Below are positions 22,042 to 32,959 of a stretch of 64,000 bases of DNA, piece by piece. The stretch lies in NCBI GenBank assembly GCA_022478985.1, contig JAKSZP010009244.1, forward strand, positions 1 to 64,000. The letters are read 5' to 3'. The notes below the pieces were generated by a model that was not told the DNA's origin, did no database searches, and worked only from the letters and a program-made list of their open reading frames with translations. The position numbers and the translations under genes were made by a program. Within the stretch, counting starts at the first letter, position 1; each line of letters starts with the position of its first letter. The DNA is from Massospora cicadina (Eukaryota; Entomophthoromycota; Entomophthoromycetes; Entomophthorales; Entomophthoraceae).

Positions 22042-24056
22042 TCTATATTAATAAAAGTAAGTGTGTTATGCACAGCTAAAATATGGCATATAGAGTTTTA
22101 AAAATAAGATGTAGGTGGATGGAAGGGGGTCCATGTGCATCTTGAAGACAGATTTTTAACTTTCATAATAAAACAAAAGTTTATATATAAGAAGTGAAAA
22201 TTTTATATGTTTTTATTGGAACTTGGTATATTGTTACAGCTGATCAATTTGACATTTGGTTGATTCTATAGTTTAAATGGATTTGGCGAGTGGTTGGTGG
22301 TTTTGTGTTGATTATTAAGCTTGAAGGTTTAAGCAAGCAGTTTATGGTTGGTTAATTCAATAAGTTAGTTATTTTTGTATGAGTAGTTGGTAAATTTATA
22401 TTGATTAAATAGAATTTGATTTCAAATTTATTGATAGACATCTACCAATAAAAAAAAGAATTGATAGGATCATCTGGTAAACTTTAAACTGACAAACAAA
22501 TATGTGTTAATCTGAGTACCAACAAGAAATTAGCCTAAACTTATTTACAAAACTATCATTTTGTTTATCTGTTTATATATATAATGTAATATCTCATCAG
22601 AAGATAAACAAAAATCACCATACTTTGGAAAAGTATATTTATAAAGTTTGGGATAATAAAATTCTAATTTTTAATATTCATATAAATTTTAATAACATTC
22701 TATATGATCTAAAATATATATGTTTCTAATAGTAATTATTTAACAATTTTGCTGAGCATTTCATATTCATTTAATTCAACTTTCTATAGGTCTTGATAAG
22801 TGGTTAGTTTTTGGCTATTTTGTAAGCCCAATAATTGGGTTTTGCTAAATGTTGGTTCATTTTTTGATTGATTTAATATGTTCAATAGTTTCAGGATAGT
22901 GATTGATGTTTTATTTAATTTGGCAGGTTTAATTAATTTTGGTTAAGTGATTGGAGATTAAAATGTTCAATAGGTTAATGGTTTCTGAACTTATCAACAA
23001 GTATTAACCAATATATAAGCAAAATAATTTAGAATCATCTGTTAACTATAAACATTATAGTGAGGCACAGATATCTGGATGATAGCTATATATAATCTCT
23101 TAAACAAAATACCAAAATAGCCTAACTTGGCACAGATATCTAAAAAGATTGGGAACCATCATAGGCTGTTTTCTCTTTTTTAATTATAAAAAGATGAATA
23201 AAAGCAATAATTATAATGCACCAATGATATACAAAGTATAATAATAAGCTTTATATCATTTTGGCTGAGCAGTTTATGTTATTTTCTCAATTTTGTAGGG
23301 TCAATTTTTTGAGTAAGCAGATGATAATTTATTCAATATATTAGCACCATTGATTTTGGTGCAGTTGGTTGTTAATTGATTAATTCAATAGGTGCACTGG
23401 TTTCTGTATACAATTGGTGATTGGCTGTTGGTATAAATTTTATTAATTTTGCCTGAGTAGTTTGTGGTTTTAAGTTGATTCATCAGATTAAAGGTTTTGC
23501 AATGCAGTTTGGTGTTTACATAGCTAAGTTAATAGGCTAATTACTGTAAAACCAACGCTATTTATTTACCTAAAAGACATCAGATTTAAAAAAACTTAGT
23601 TAAATTTATAGTATCAATTGCTGTAATGCTAATGATGTCAATCTACAAAAATCATGTCTAATTTAAAAATGTAACTTAGTTAATTCAACAGGTTTAATTA
23701 ATATAAACCTATCAGTATCCATCTACCAAAAAATGACATAAATTTTAAAAAAATGATATCATATTCAAAAACCAAGAATCAATCAAACCCCAGTTAATCA
23801 CTATGCCAAAGCAATATACCAATTCATTATAATCATATTTAGATTTTACTTTTTACATACAAAACCTTTTTTTATTATGCCAATCTTTAAAAATTGGAAT
23901 GGGACTTAATTGGAGATCATCTTTCAAAAAATTTTATCATAACTGGTCCAGTAGTTTTAGGGTAAAGCACACACAAATTTAGAAAAAACATATACATAGG
24001 TTAAATTGACAACCCCTTCTTTTTTAAGAGTTGGTTAAAAATTTAACCAAAGCTAG
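22042..24056 (+). mobile_element. Helitron-like non-autonomous element (candidate)
   Basis: The 5' end TCTATATTAATAAAAG (22042; an alternative TC start is 22038) follows an A, and the 3' end is CTAG (24053-24056), preceded by a perfect hairpin with arms TTGGTTAAA / TTTAACCAA (24031-24050) two bases upstream. This is the known Helitron layout (5'-TC, short hairpin, CTRR-3'). The base after CTAG is A rather than the expected T, which weakens the call. The interior is AT-rich, has no Rep/helicase, and holds loosely repeated blocks (TTCAATAGGT(T/G)..GGTTTCTG at 22963 and 23381; TTT(T/G)GCTGAGCA near 22747 and 23263), like degenerate repeats of about 0.4-0.5 kb. Confidence 0.55.
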
Positions 24057-24580
24057 ATAACTTTTTAATAGTCTCTCACAAGTAAGGGCACTGACCTTTA
24101 AATAGGGATGGGGTATTGCAGGGTGTGGCGCTGTTCTTGAGCTCAGAAGCTCTTGGTTCAGCATCTCCAGCTGTAGGTTCCTGGGTTTGCGCTTGAGAGA
24201 GAGGGTCAGTTTGTGTGCTGGCGCAAGAACTTAGTGTGGTGGAGGTGATTGGGCACTCCAAGATAGGCTGTTCCCCAATTTACCTTTCTTAATTCTTTTT
24301 GAAAATTTCTCTACATTGATGCATGCACCATATTTGGAGGTTTGGTGCTCAATTGGACGTAAATTTCCAAAATCATCAGAAAAAAATTTCAGGGAAATAA
24401 AAAAGGAGGGTAAAATCAGGGTCAAAAATTTCAATTTTCCCTGGTATAATCAAGAAATTGGTATCCAGGACGTTGTAAAACCGTCAGGATTTTTGAAAAT
24501 GATAGAATTTTGAGGAAAATGGGTGGTGGTATTTAAGGATTTACCCGGAGTGCTTCTGGAATTTTGGTTTTATTGAGGGA

Positions 24581-25666
24581 TGTTAAAATCTGGCTTTGTT
24601 GATTGTCATTTCTAAAAGATAACAGCACATGTTTGGTTATGTGTATAATTTGCATTGCTTGATAGTATTAGATAAATGGGCAAAAATAGTATGAAGAATA
24701 TTATCCATAGTTGAATAAATAAACCCAGTTGACTTGTGGTACAACGCTAAAATTGGAATTATCTACAAAATATTGATTATGTTGAAAATTAAGGACTTCT
24801 TACCTATCCCAGATAAACTGATCTCCTTTCAGATCAGAGGTTAATGGCTTAGTTCTTGTTACACTGAGTTTGAGGAGATCTGCTGTATAAGATTGCTTCT
24901 CTTCTAAGGATATCTGATCCTTACTCTTTATCCACACAAAAGAGTCCATAATTATTGTACTACAAGAATAGTTAACTGAAGAATGATAGAAATTATCTAT
25001 GCTATTTGGATTTGAATCTGCTATCAATAAAAGTACTAGGGAATTTATAGGAGGAATCTGGCACCCAATTCCTTGAAAGGCGCCTTATCTAGAAACTGCA
25101 GCTATTGTCATTGTATTTCCAGCAAAGTCTCTTCTGGCAATGGTTTTCTCCATTGGATTAAGAATTCCTCCATCAGACATACCAGAGACATGAAGACAGA
25201 AAGAGCCAGAAAACGTGTCCCTAATTTTTCCACTTGATTACAGCAAACATCCACTTGGCTAGTGACCTGCTTAGAAAATGAGACTCTTTACCCATTATAG
25301 CTGGTCTCAAACCAATTGATTGAATTTCTAGTTGCAGGCAGCATCACTCGCCTCACAACAGTTGATTAAGTTCCTAATCTGTCAATAATGAAACCCAACC
25401 AATCCCATTTGTTGCACCTAAAAGCTAATCAACAAACAATTATATTATGCTTTGATTTTGTAAAAAACTTTTCCTAGAAGATCTTAAGCATTTGCACAGA
25501 TTAATCCATGATGGATCCAAACCTGGGAAATTACTCAAAATTCCGTGGAAATTAGTAAGCCAAAGTTGAAATCAACCTATATCCAATTTATTTACTTGTG
25601 GGACTTATCCCCTAGAAAACCAGCAGATAACCTATGAAGTTGGAAAGGTGGGCAAAAAACCTAACA
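24581..25666. repeat. Solo-LTR-like insertion in the X LTR
   Basis: The X LTR aligns up to GAGGGA (24580) and resumes at AGATTTTTCTC (25667). The 1086-bp insert starts TGTTAAAATCTGG and ends ACCTAACA, so it has TGTTA..TAACA inverted ends like an LTR. The flanks (AGGGA / AGATT) are only partly similar, so a target duplication is not proven. Confidence 0.5.
24800..25450 (-). pseudogene. Unrecognised coding-like remnant inside the insertion
   Basis: Minus-strand frames over 24800-25230 and 25110-25450 are open apart from single stops. They read pieces such as TIIMDSFVWIKSKDQISLEE, SDGGILNPMEKTIARRDFAG and RCNKWDWLGFIIDRLGT in two frames. Codon composition looks protein-like (balanced charged and hydrophobic residues), unlike the AT-rich spacers. 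I cannot assign a family, and it could also be chance openness. Confidence 0.25.
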
Positions 25667-25831
25667 AGATTTTTCTCTACAAAGGAGCTTTATCTTTCCA
25701 ACATACTTGTAACTAGAAAGTGGAGTGTTTGGAGTGGATGCAAATATGTATTTCTTTCTAAAAAATTAGCCTTTTCTACCTAAGAATGGGTAGTAGGCAC
25801 CACCTGGTCTTTTGCCCTTAGTAGAAAGCCT

Positions 25832-26698
25832 TTCATTACCCTTTCTTAGTCGCCAAATTTCTGATAGGGTTAAATACTGGGAATCCTTCCCTAAAGGGTA
25901 AATCCATTTTTGGGGTAAGGTGGGGGCATGATATCATGACGTTAGTGAGTAGATTGAAAGAGTCACCTACCTTTTGACAAGCATAGGTTACCCTATGCTG
26001 GGAAACAAGGGTTGAAAATGGGGAATCTAGGCAGGCTGTGGACAATTTGGGCTGGGTCTGGACGTCATGTGGAGATTGGCAATTATAACCCATTATTTTA
26101 AAATACCTAAGTAACAGGCAAGATCATTTACAGGGATTAAAAAAAGCATGTGTGTCTGGAATAGAGTTGTCCGCTGTAAAAGCTAGCACCATTTAATACA
26201 AACTAAAAGGAATGGACAAAGGCAACGGTGGTTGCCAAAAAACCAGATAATGCCTAATATCAATATTGGAACCAACATATATTGAGCAACAGCTCATAGA
26301 CAGTGGCTGCAAGAACCATATGAAAATATATGACAACCAACTGACAAACCCACACACTTGGTAAAGTGTTGAAAGTGAAAGCAGGGTGATGAGGGAGGAG
26401 TCCACGCTTCACTGAAACATATTTTCTAAACTTGACTGGCCTATCATGTAAGGATTTAAGGGAGCCCAAGTTGGCTCTGTCTAAAACTGGTGGGTTTTAA
26501 TCTGCCTCAGAGTAAAAAAGCAACTGCTGTTATTGTGGCACTTAAACCCTCTATTGGTGAGGAAAGAGTCATCTTTTAGGCTGCACTGAATCTGCCTCAA
26601 TGAGCGCCATGATTCTCAAAATTCTTGAAGATGGCAAAAATGAAAACGGCAGGAAGTGAGATGTTTAAATGTAAAAATAAATCAAATCTAGAAATAAA
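25832..26698 (-). repeat. Repeat X copy 2: internal region
   Basis: Colinear with 20395-21235. Landmarks are CATGA(C/T)GTT, GGTTACCCTAT, GGAACCAACATA, ATGACAACCAACTGA, CACACTTGG and GAGCCCAAGTTGGCTCTG. Minus-strand openness is broken relative to copy 1. Confidence 0.7.
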
Positions 26699-27381
26699 AT
26701 AGGCAGTCACTCTCAAGCGTGGGCACTGACCTTTAAATAGGGGATGTGGTATTGCGGATTGTGGCGCTGTTCTTGGGTTTAGAAGATTTTGGTTCAGCAT
26801 CTTCTCTGGCTTTAGATTTCTGTTTTTGCTTGAGGGAAGATGGCGAGTTTGTGAGTTGGCATGAGAACTTAGGGTGAGAAATGTGATTGGGCACGCCAAG
26901 ATTGGCTGTTCCCTGGTTTAATTTTTCTCAATAACCTTTTGAAAGTTTTATTACATCAAGGATGCTCTATCTTTGGAGGTTTAGTGTTTGATCAAAAGTG
27001 AATTTATAAGATATCTGAAAGAGATTTTAGGGAAATAAAAAAGTAGGGTAAACTTGGGTTTAGAATTTTCAATATTCCTTGACAAAATAGAATTTTTATA
27101 TCTGGACGTCACAAAACAGTCAGAATTTTTGAAAACTACTAGATTTTTGGAAAATAGGTGGATATATTGGGGGACTTACATAAAGTGCTTCTGTTGTTTT
27201 GGTATAGTTAAAGGATTTCTCAACACAGGAGCTTAGTATTGTCAACATATTAGGTACTAGATAGTGGAAGGATTGGAGTGGGCGCATAATGGGATTTTTT
27301 TTAAAATTAAATTGTCCCTTTCTACCTGAAAAGGGGTAGTAAACACCACCTGGATTTTTGCCCTTAGTGGAAAGCTTTACA
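26699..27381 (-). repeat. Repeat X copy 2: second LTR (uninterrupted)
   Basis: 683 bp and the best uninterrupted X LTR. It includes GCCCTTAGTGGAAAGC near 27359-27374, the pre-insertion form of the site used by G2 at 13929. Confidence 0.75.
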
Positions 27382-28277
27382 AAGGCATACATTTGATAAG
27401 TCTTTATAAAGCTTTATTATATCTCTTGTTACAGATATTTCATTAAATAATTAAACAGATATGACTTCTAGATACTCTAAGTTTAGCACTAAATTTTTAA
27501 TGTGTCCTATATGCCATCAGGCCCACTTGAGATGAACATTTCTCCATAATTGATAACTAGTTAGGTTTTTTCTCAGACAAGGAAGAAGAAACGAATTCCA
27601 AAAGTATCCCCCAAGCTTTCTCACCTTCTGATATAGCTTCCTAGACTTTTTACTGAGGCGCCATATTAGGAATTTTTTATTTCTAATAATCTTTTTGTTA
27701 GGCCCATTTTCAGATAATGATATGTGGAGGCTCCCCCAATTGGGTTAGCGCCATTAGTGCTAAAAAAGAAGAAATGAATTCCTTAGAAAAAAAGAAAGAT
27801 CTAATATTTATAACTACAACACTTTTTTAATCTTTATAATTTATTGAAGCATCAGGGGCATAATACTTACAATTATAAAGATCCAAATTTTTTTTAAATT
27901 ATGAAAATACTATATGCATATTATATAAATGAACAGCCTAAAGTTTATAATCATATGCTACTCTAGTTTTGTTGGGTCATCATAATGTTAAAACAATGGC
28001 CTAAAAAGTCATGCCTAATAGCTTGCATGGTTTTTGGATGAATATACATTTTATCTTGATAATGAATAAGAATAAAGGTATAAACTTAACAGAATATTAA
28101 AAACTTGTAGTTATATGGGTTATTATTGCTCTTTAATCTCCAACAATTTAGTGAGGAATGTTACACTAATTCATTAGGATAAAGTTTTAAAGAGATTGAG
28201 ATGGAAATCTTGCCATGAAAATTCTAACTTGGTGGCAAGAGTAAGCAAACACTAGAACTGATAAAAATTGCCAAGTT
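27382..28277. other. AT-rich spacer containing retroposon T5
   Basis: Apart from the T5 retroposon at 27600-27767 I see no gene, RNA or repeat here. Confidence 0.55.
27600..27767 (+). mobile_element. 5'-truncated retroposon T5 (168 bp)
   Basis: Flanked by GAAGAAACGAATTCC (27585-27599) and GAAGAAATGAATTCC (27768-27782), a 15-bp target duplication with one transition. It aligns with 39907-40075 and ends GCGCCATTAGTGCTAAAAAA, a variant of the T1-T4 end. Confidence 0.88.
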
Positions 28278-28293
28278 TATAATGGGGCAAACA

Positions 28294-28582
28294 GGGGGTG
28301 GAAGGCGAGTCGGTAAGGGTGTACGGCTACCAACCTGAAGGTTGCGGGTTCGATTCCCACCCTTCGCACATCGATTGGGGTGCCAGCCGAAGGAAGCTAT
28401 TGGCGGTTAGTAGGTTTAATAACACGAAAACCTTGCCCATGATGTAACCAGAAAAATTTGAGTCCCAATCCGGAGGTGGAAAACTTTCTTTGATGGAGTT
28501 GACCCTGTTCAGGTTTCATGTCATTTCTTTCTTTCTTTCGGTAATGCCTGTCCCTTGGTCAGCTTGCCTCATTTATGTAAAA
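28294..28582 (+). mobile_element. SINE family S3, copy a (best preserved)
   Basis: 289 bp with perfect 16-bp target duplications TATAATGGGGCAAACA (28278-28293 and 28583-28598). The head folds like a tRNA: A-box region GCGAGTCGGTAAGG, anticodon-like arm ACCTGAAGGT, perfect B box GGTTCGATTCC. The body has GAGTTGACCCTGTTCAGG, then a CTTTCTTTCTTTC microsatellite, then the tail GGTCAGCTTGCCTCATTTA. Intact pol III boxes suggest this is the youngest SINE in the window. Confidence 0.95.
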
Positions 28583-28598
28583 TATAATGGGGCAAACA

Positions 28599-29091
28599 AT
28601 TGTAAAGGGTTAATGAGATACTTTGTCATGACGTGGTAATTTAGGAATATGGAACTTTTGGATCTTAAAGGCTAAAACCTGAAAATTGCCAACCATGGAT
28701 ATGGTTCCAGGGTATAATGATATAACTAATGTACTAGAATATCTAAAATTTCTTGTTGGAGCCGTAAGTCAGAACCATCCACAAAATACATTGAAATACA
28801 AAAATTGCATCTTTTTACAAAAATCTATTAAAAAAGTAAGCTAACCAGTTAATGAGATGGTGATGAAATGTACTTGAAGTAGTTTTGGAGATTGGAACTA
28901 ATTTAACATCTACAGCGCTAGGTTAGTTATGTAGTTGATACCAATTAATTATTCCTTGATGCTAAGTATCACGGATTGGTATACAGGATATCCAATTTTC
29001 ATAAAAGCTACACTTAAGTGTGTTCCTGAGGCAAGCAAACAATAAATTTGAGAAGCTAGTCTGGTAAGTTACAGTAATTATGTAGCACAAT
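28599..29091. other. Spacer without recognised features
   Basis: No ORF, repeat partner or structured RNA recognised; it ends at the target site of the tandem LTR array. Confidence 0.5.
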
Positions 29092-29096
29092 GTGGT

Positions 29097-30105
29097 TTTC
29101 AGAAATTTGACTTTGGGCTCTGCTAGTTGGCAGGCTAACAAGTATGAAGACTGGTCAGCCCTTGCTGTTTTGCCTTAGGCGTTGGGGCTAGCAGCGCTGG
29201 CTAACCCCTTGGCATGTCACCTGCACCATTTCAAAGATCCATATCTCATTCCCTAAACAACAAAATAAATATAAAATTAAAATCATAATAAGAATGAGCA
29301 AAGAGAGATATTTATTGAAAGGGAAGTGCCAGGTATTTATACTATTTACAAAAGGGCTACTGCGCCCATTGCTAACCTATCAGCTCTTTCATTGGTTCTT
29401 CCAGCCAACCACTTCTCTTCTTCTTACACTTCTTCTTCTACTCTATTCTTCTTCCCTGGCATCGACCCTCTCACTCTGTCCTTCCCAATGTCCAAATTAG
29501 TTATGGTTCATCCCTGGCTTTAAGTCACCAGTGAACCATGTAAATAAATAATCTAATTAAATGTCAAATTTGGATTTGACCTTTGAATTGATAATAATGC
29601 ACCAGAAACAACTTTGGTCACTCACTTTGACTTAGAATATCTTGGCATCTCACCAATATCTATTCTCACATAATCTTGATAAAAAATGAGGCACTGGAAA
29701 CAACCTTGGCCACCTCAAACTCATAATTGTCAGATCCACCAACATCAGATCAGACAGCAAATTCATGGGTAAGTGAATACATTGGCTTTCTGCTGGAAAT
29801 CCCACAATGGACCATGAATGGCCATTGGCATTGGCCACTAATTCTGCTGACTGATTGGATCATCCTCAGCTACTAGTCGCCAGTGATCCTTCTACTAATT
29901 TGGGGCCACCAATTGGCCCCACTCGAACCTAAATACCAACTCAGAGGAATACTAATTTTGGCTCATCCCAAATTGGGGAGCAACTAACCAGCAATCAAAC
30001 TAAATACCACAAAATTCAGTTAATAAATCATTATGCCAGGATTGGCTATATCATTCCAAATAATGCTAAATCATTGGAGGATTCCATCTGATTAAAATCA
30101 TGACA
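29097..30105 (-). repeat. Array LTR 1
   Basis: Plus-strand start TTTCAGAAATTTGAC (canonical TGTCAG, second base mutated) and end AAAATCATGACA. It aligns throughout with LTRs 2 and 3. Confidence 0.9.
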
Positions 30106-30297
30106 TTTCCCCCCACTTAATCAGATGGTAATCCTCCTAATTCCAAACTCATCGTGTGGGGCGGGCATCCAGGGCTTGCCCCTCCCCACCACTAACAATC
30201 ACTGGAACCAAACCAAAGTGGCACATTACCACCACCTCTTAAACAACCTTTAGCTACTTCAGCATAACCAGCAGAGTCCCTCTGTAGTGAGCACCAA
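30106..30297 (-). other. Array internal region 1 with PBS and purine tract
   Basis: PBS (minus) at 30282-30296, purine tract at 30106-30116, and about 165 bp between with no ORF. The tract lies between 12-bp inverted arms CCATCTGATTAA (30084-30095, in the LTR) and TTAATCAGATGG (30117-30128, internal). Confidence 0.9.
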
Positions 30298-31300
30298 TGT
30301 CAGAAATTCGACTTTGAGCTCTGCTAGTTGGCAGGCTAACCAGTATGAATACTGGTCAGCCCTTGCAATTTTGCCTTAGGCGTTGGGGCTAGCAGCGCCG
30401 GCTAACCCCTTAGCATGTCACCCACGCCATTTCACAGATCCATATCTCATTCCCTAAACAACAAAATAAATATAAAATTAAATTATAATAAGAATGAGCA
30501 AAGGGAGATATTTATTGAAAGGGAAGCGCCAGGTATTTATACTTTTTACAAAAGGGCTACTGCACCCATTGCCAACCTATCAGCTCTTCTGCTAGTTCTT
30601 CCAGCCAAAAAATCTTTCTCTTGAATTTCTTCTTCTACTATATGCTTCTTCCTTGGCATTGACCCTCTTGCTCTGTCCTTCCCAATGTCTGAATTAGTTT
30701 TGGTTCTTCCTCAACCTTAAGTTGCCGGTGAGCCATATAAATAGATAATCTAATTAAATGTCAAATTTGGATTTCACCTTTAAATTGATAATAATGCGCT
30801 GGAAACAACTTCAGTCACTCGCTTTGACTCGTAATATCTCAGCATCTCACTAACATCTATTCTCATCTAATCTTGATAATAAATGAGGCACCAGAAATAA
30901 CCTCGTCCACCTCAAACTCATAATTGTCAGATCCACTGATATCAGATTAGACAGCGAATTCATGGGTAAGTGAATACATCAGCTTTCTTCTGGAAGTCCC
31001 ACAAAAGACTTGAATGGCCGTTGGTGCCAACCACTGATTCCACTGACTGATTCTATCATCCTCAGCTATTAGTCGCCAGTGATCCTTCTACTAATTTGGG
31101 GCCACCAATTGGCCCCACTTAAACCTAAATACCAAGTCGTAAGAATACTAAGTTCAGCACAACCCATATTGGGGAGCAACTAACCAGCAATCAAACTAAA
31201 TACCACAAAATTCAGTCAATAAACATTCCACTGGGATTGGCTATATCGTTCCAAATAATGCTAAATCATTGGAGGATTCCATCTAGTTAAAATAAAGACA
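30298..31300 (-). repeat. Array LTR 2
   Basis: Plus-strand start TGTCAGAAATTCGAC, end AAAATAAAGACA. 1003 bp. Confidence 0.9.
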
Positions 31301-31490
31301 TTTCCCCCACTTAACCAGATGGTAATCCTCCTAATTTCAAACTCAGCGTGTGAGGTGGGCGTCCAGGGCTTTCCCCTCCCCACCACCAACAATTGCTGGA
31401 ACCAAACCACAGTGGCTTTACCGCCACCTCTTAACCAACCTTTAGCTAATTCAGCACCAACCAGCAGAGTCCCCCTGTAGTGAGCACTAA
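31301..31490 (-). other. Array internal region 2
   Basis: Same layout as internal region 1. The PBS has one change (GAGCACTA on the plus strand). Hairpin arms CCATCTAGTTAA / TTAACCAGATGG have one mismatch. Confidence 0.88.
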
Positions 31491-32493
31491 TGTCAGAAAT
31501 TCGACTTTAGGCTCTGCTAGTTGGCAGGCTAACCAGTATGAAGACTGGTCAGCCCTTGCCATTTTGCCTTAGGCGTTGGGGCTAACAGCGCTGGCTAACC
31601 CTTGGTGTGTCACCCGCGCCATTTCACAGATCCATATCTCATTCCCTAAACAACGAAATAAATATAAAATTAAATCATAATAAGAATGAGCAAAGGGATA
31701 TATTTATTGAAATGGAAGCGCCAGGTATTTATACTTACAAAAGGGCTACTGCGCCCATTGCTAACCTATCAGCTCTTTCGTTGGTTCTTCCAGCCAACCA
31801 CTTCTCTTCTTCTTACACTTTTTCTTCTACTCTATTCTTATTCCCTGGCGTCGACCATCTCACTCTGTCCTTCCCAATGTCCAAATTAGTTATGGTTCAT
31901 CCCTGGCCTTAAGTCACCAGTGAACCATGTAAGTAAATAATCTAATTAAATGTCAAAATTGGATTTGACCTTTGAATTGATAATAATGCGCCGGAAACAA
32001 CTTTAGTCACTCACTTTGAATCGGAATATCTCAGCATCTTGCTGACATCTATTATCGTCTAATCTTGATAAAAAATGAGGCACCAGAAACAACCTTGGCC
32101 ACCTCAAACTCACAATTATCAGATCCACCAACACATATCAGACAGCAAATTCATGGATAAGCAAATACATCTGATTTCCGCCAGAAATCCCACAATGGAC
32201 CATGAATGGCCATTGGCGTTGACCATTGATTCCACCGACTGATTGGATCATCCTCAGCTATTAGTTGTGGGTGATCCTTCTACTAAATTGTGGCAATCAA
32301 TTGGCCCCACTCAAACCTGAATACCAACTTGGCGGAATACTAATTTTGGCTCAACCCAAATTGGGGAGAAACTAACCAGCAATCAAACTAAATACCACAA
32401 ATTCAGTCAATAAACATTCCACTGGGATTGGCTATATATCATTCCAAATAACACTAAATCATTGGAGGATTCCATCTGGTTAAAATCTTGACA
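31491..32493 (-). repeat. Array LTR 3
   Basis: Plus-strand start TGTCAGAAATTCGAC, end AAAATCTTGACA, then the GTGGT duplication. 1003 bp. Confidence 0.9.
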
Positions 32494-32498
32494 GTGGT

Positions 32499-32959
32499 AA
32501 AGGCCTAAGGTGAGAATCTCTGCTCTTATATAATGATAGTTTTGAAAAGAACTATTCTGGATTTGGCATAAGGATGACCAACTAACATAACAGTAGGTTC
32601 AGACTTGCTATGAACAGCTGGAGGAGGGAAATGTTGTTACCAATTGCCTTGGTGGTCCGTTATATAGTATATGTTGTAAGTAAAATAATGGTATTAAGTT
32701 GGTCCCTAAAATTTAAATAAATTTAATAATTTGGGAGGCAAAAATTTTCTAATCTCATATACTTTGTTTTGTTTAATATATATATGAGAAAAATAAGGAA
32801 TCTTAACTTATATACTAGCTTATCTACTTTGTAATATTCCTTTAAACTTAATCTTTCTTTCACTTCAATAGCTATAAGCAAAGACAAATTTGTAAAAGTA
32901 TAAGATATAAAACATGACCACTCAGACAAACAAAAATTTTAAAATGTTGATGATTTCAC
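32499..32959. other. Spacer without recognised features
   Basis: AT-rich; no repeat or gene seen. Confidence 0.5.

Larger units (their letters stand above)
24066..27381 (-). mobile_element. Repeat X copy 2: LTR-internal-LTR element
   Basis: Two copies of the X LTR (24066-25831, interrupted, and 26699-27381) enclose an internal region of about 0.87 kb (25832-26698). Matching LTR ends (GAAAGC.TT(T/A)CA on the plus strand) next to a pyrimidine tract on the plus strand indicate minus orientation with a purine tract before the 3' LTR. The internal region is too short for gag-pol and shows no RT or integrase motif, so this looks like a non-autonomous LTR element. No flanking duplication was found; the left flank may be disturbed by the Helitron-like element. 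Confidence 0.65.
29097..32493 (-). mobile_element. Tandem non-autonomous LTR element: LTR-int-LTR-int-LTR
   Basis: Three LTRs of about 1 kb (29097-30105, 30298-31300, 31491-32493) alternate with two internal regions of only 192 and 190 bp. The array is bounded by GTGGT at 29092-29096 and 32494-32498, so it behaves as one insertion. On the minus strand each internal region runs from a PBS (TGGTGCTCACTACAG) to a purine tract (GTGGGGGGAAA) directly before an LTR starting TGTC. There is no gag or pol at all. Short plus-strand ORFs repeated in the LTRs are shadows of the repetition. The 3' LTR start resembles that of gypsy G4 at 60230, so G4-type elements may be the helper. Confidence 0.92.

Noticed and set aside
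22240..23760. A simple tandem satellite
   Set aside because: Blocks recur loosely at 0.4-0.5 kb, but unit boundaries cannot be aligned through; better described as the interior of the Helitron-like element.
12965..26899. A conserved short protein in the three X LTR copies
   Set aside because: The similarity is no better in protein than expected from DNA homology, start codons differ and the frame is interrupted; LTRs are not expected to code.
28300..28375. A possible functional tRNA gene
   Set aside because: The boxes are good, but the sequence continues into a 289-bp unit with a second copy at 21627-21914 and has 16-bp target duplications, so it is a SINE head.
29294..31912. Repeated small plus-strand ORFs as a gene family
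   Set aside because: They lie at the same position in LTRs of one array, antisense to the element, and exist only because the LTRs are repeated.
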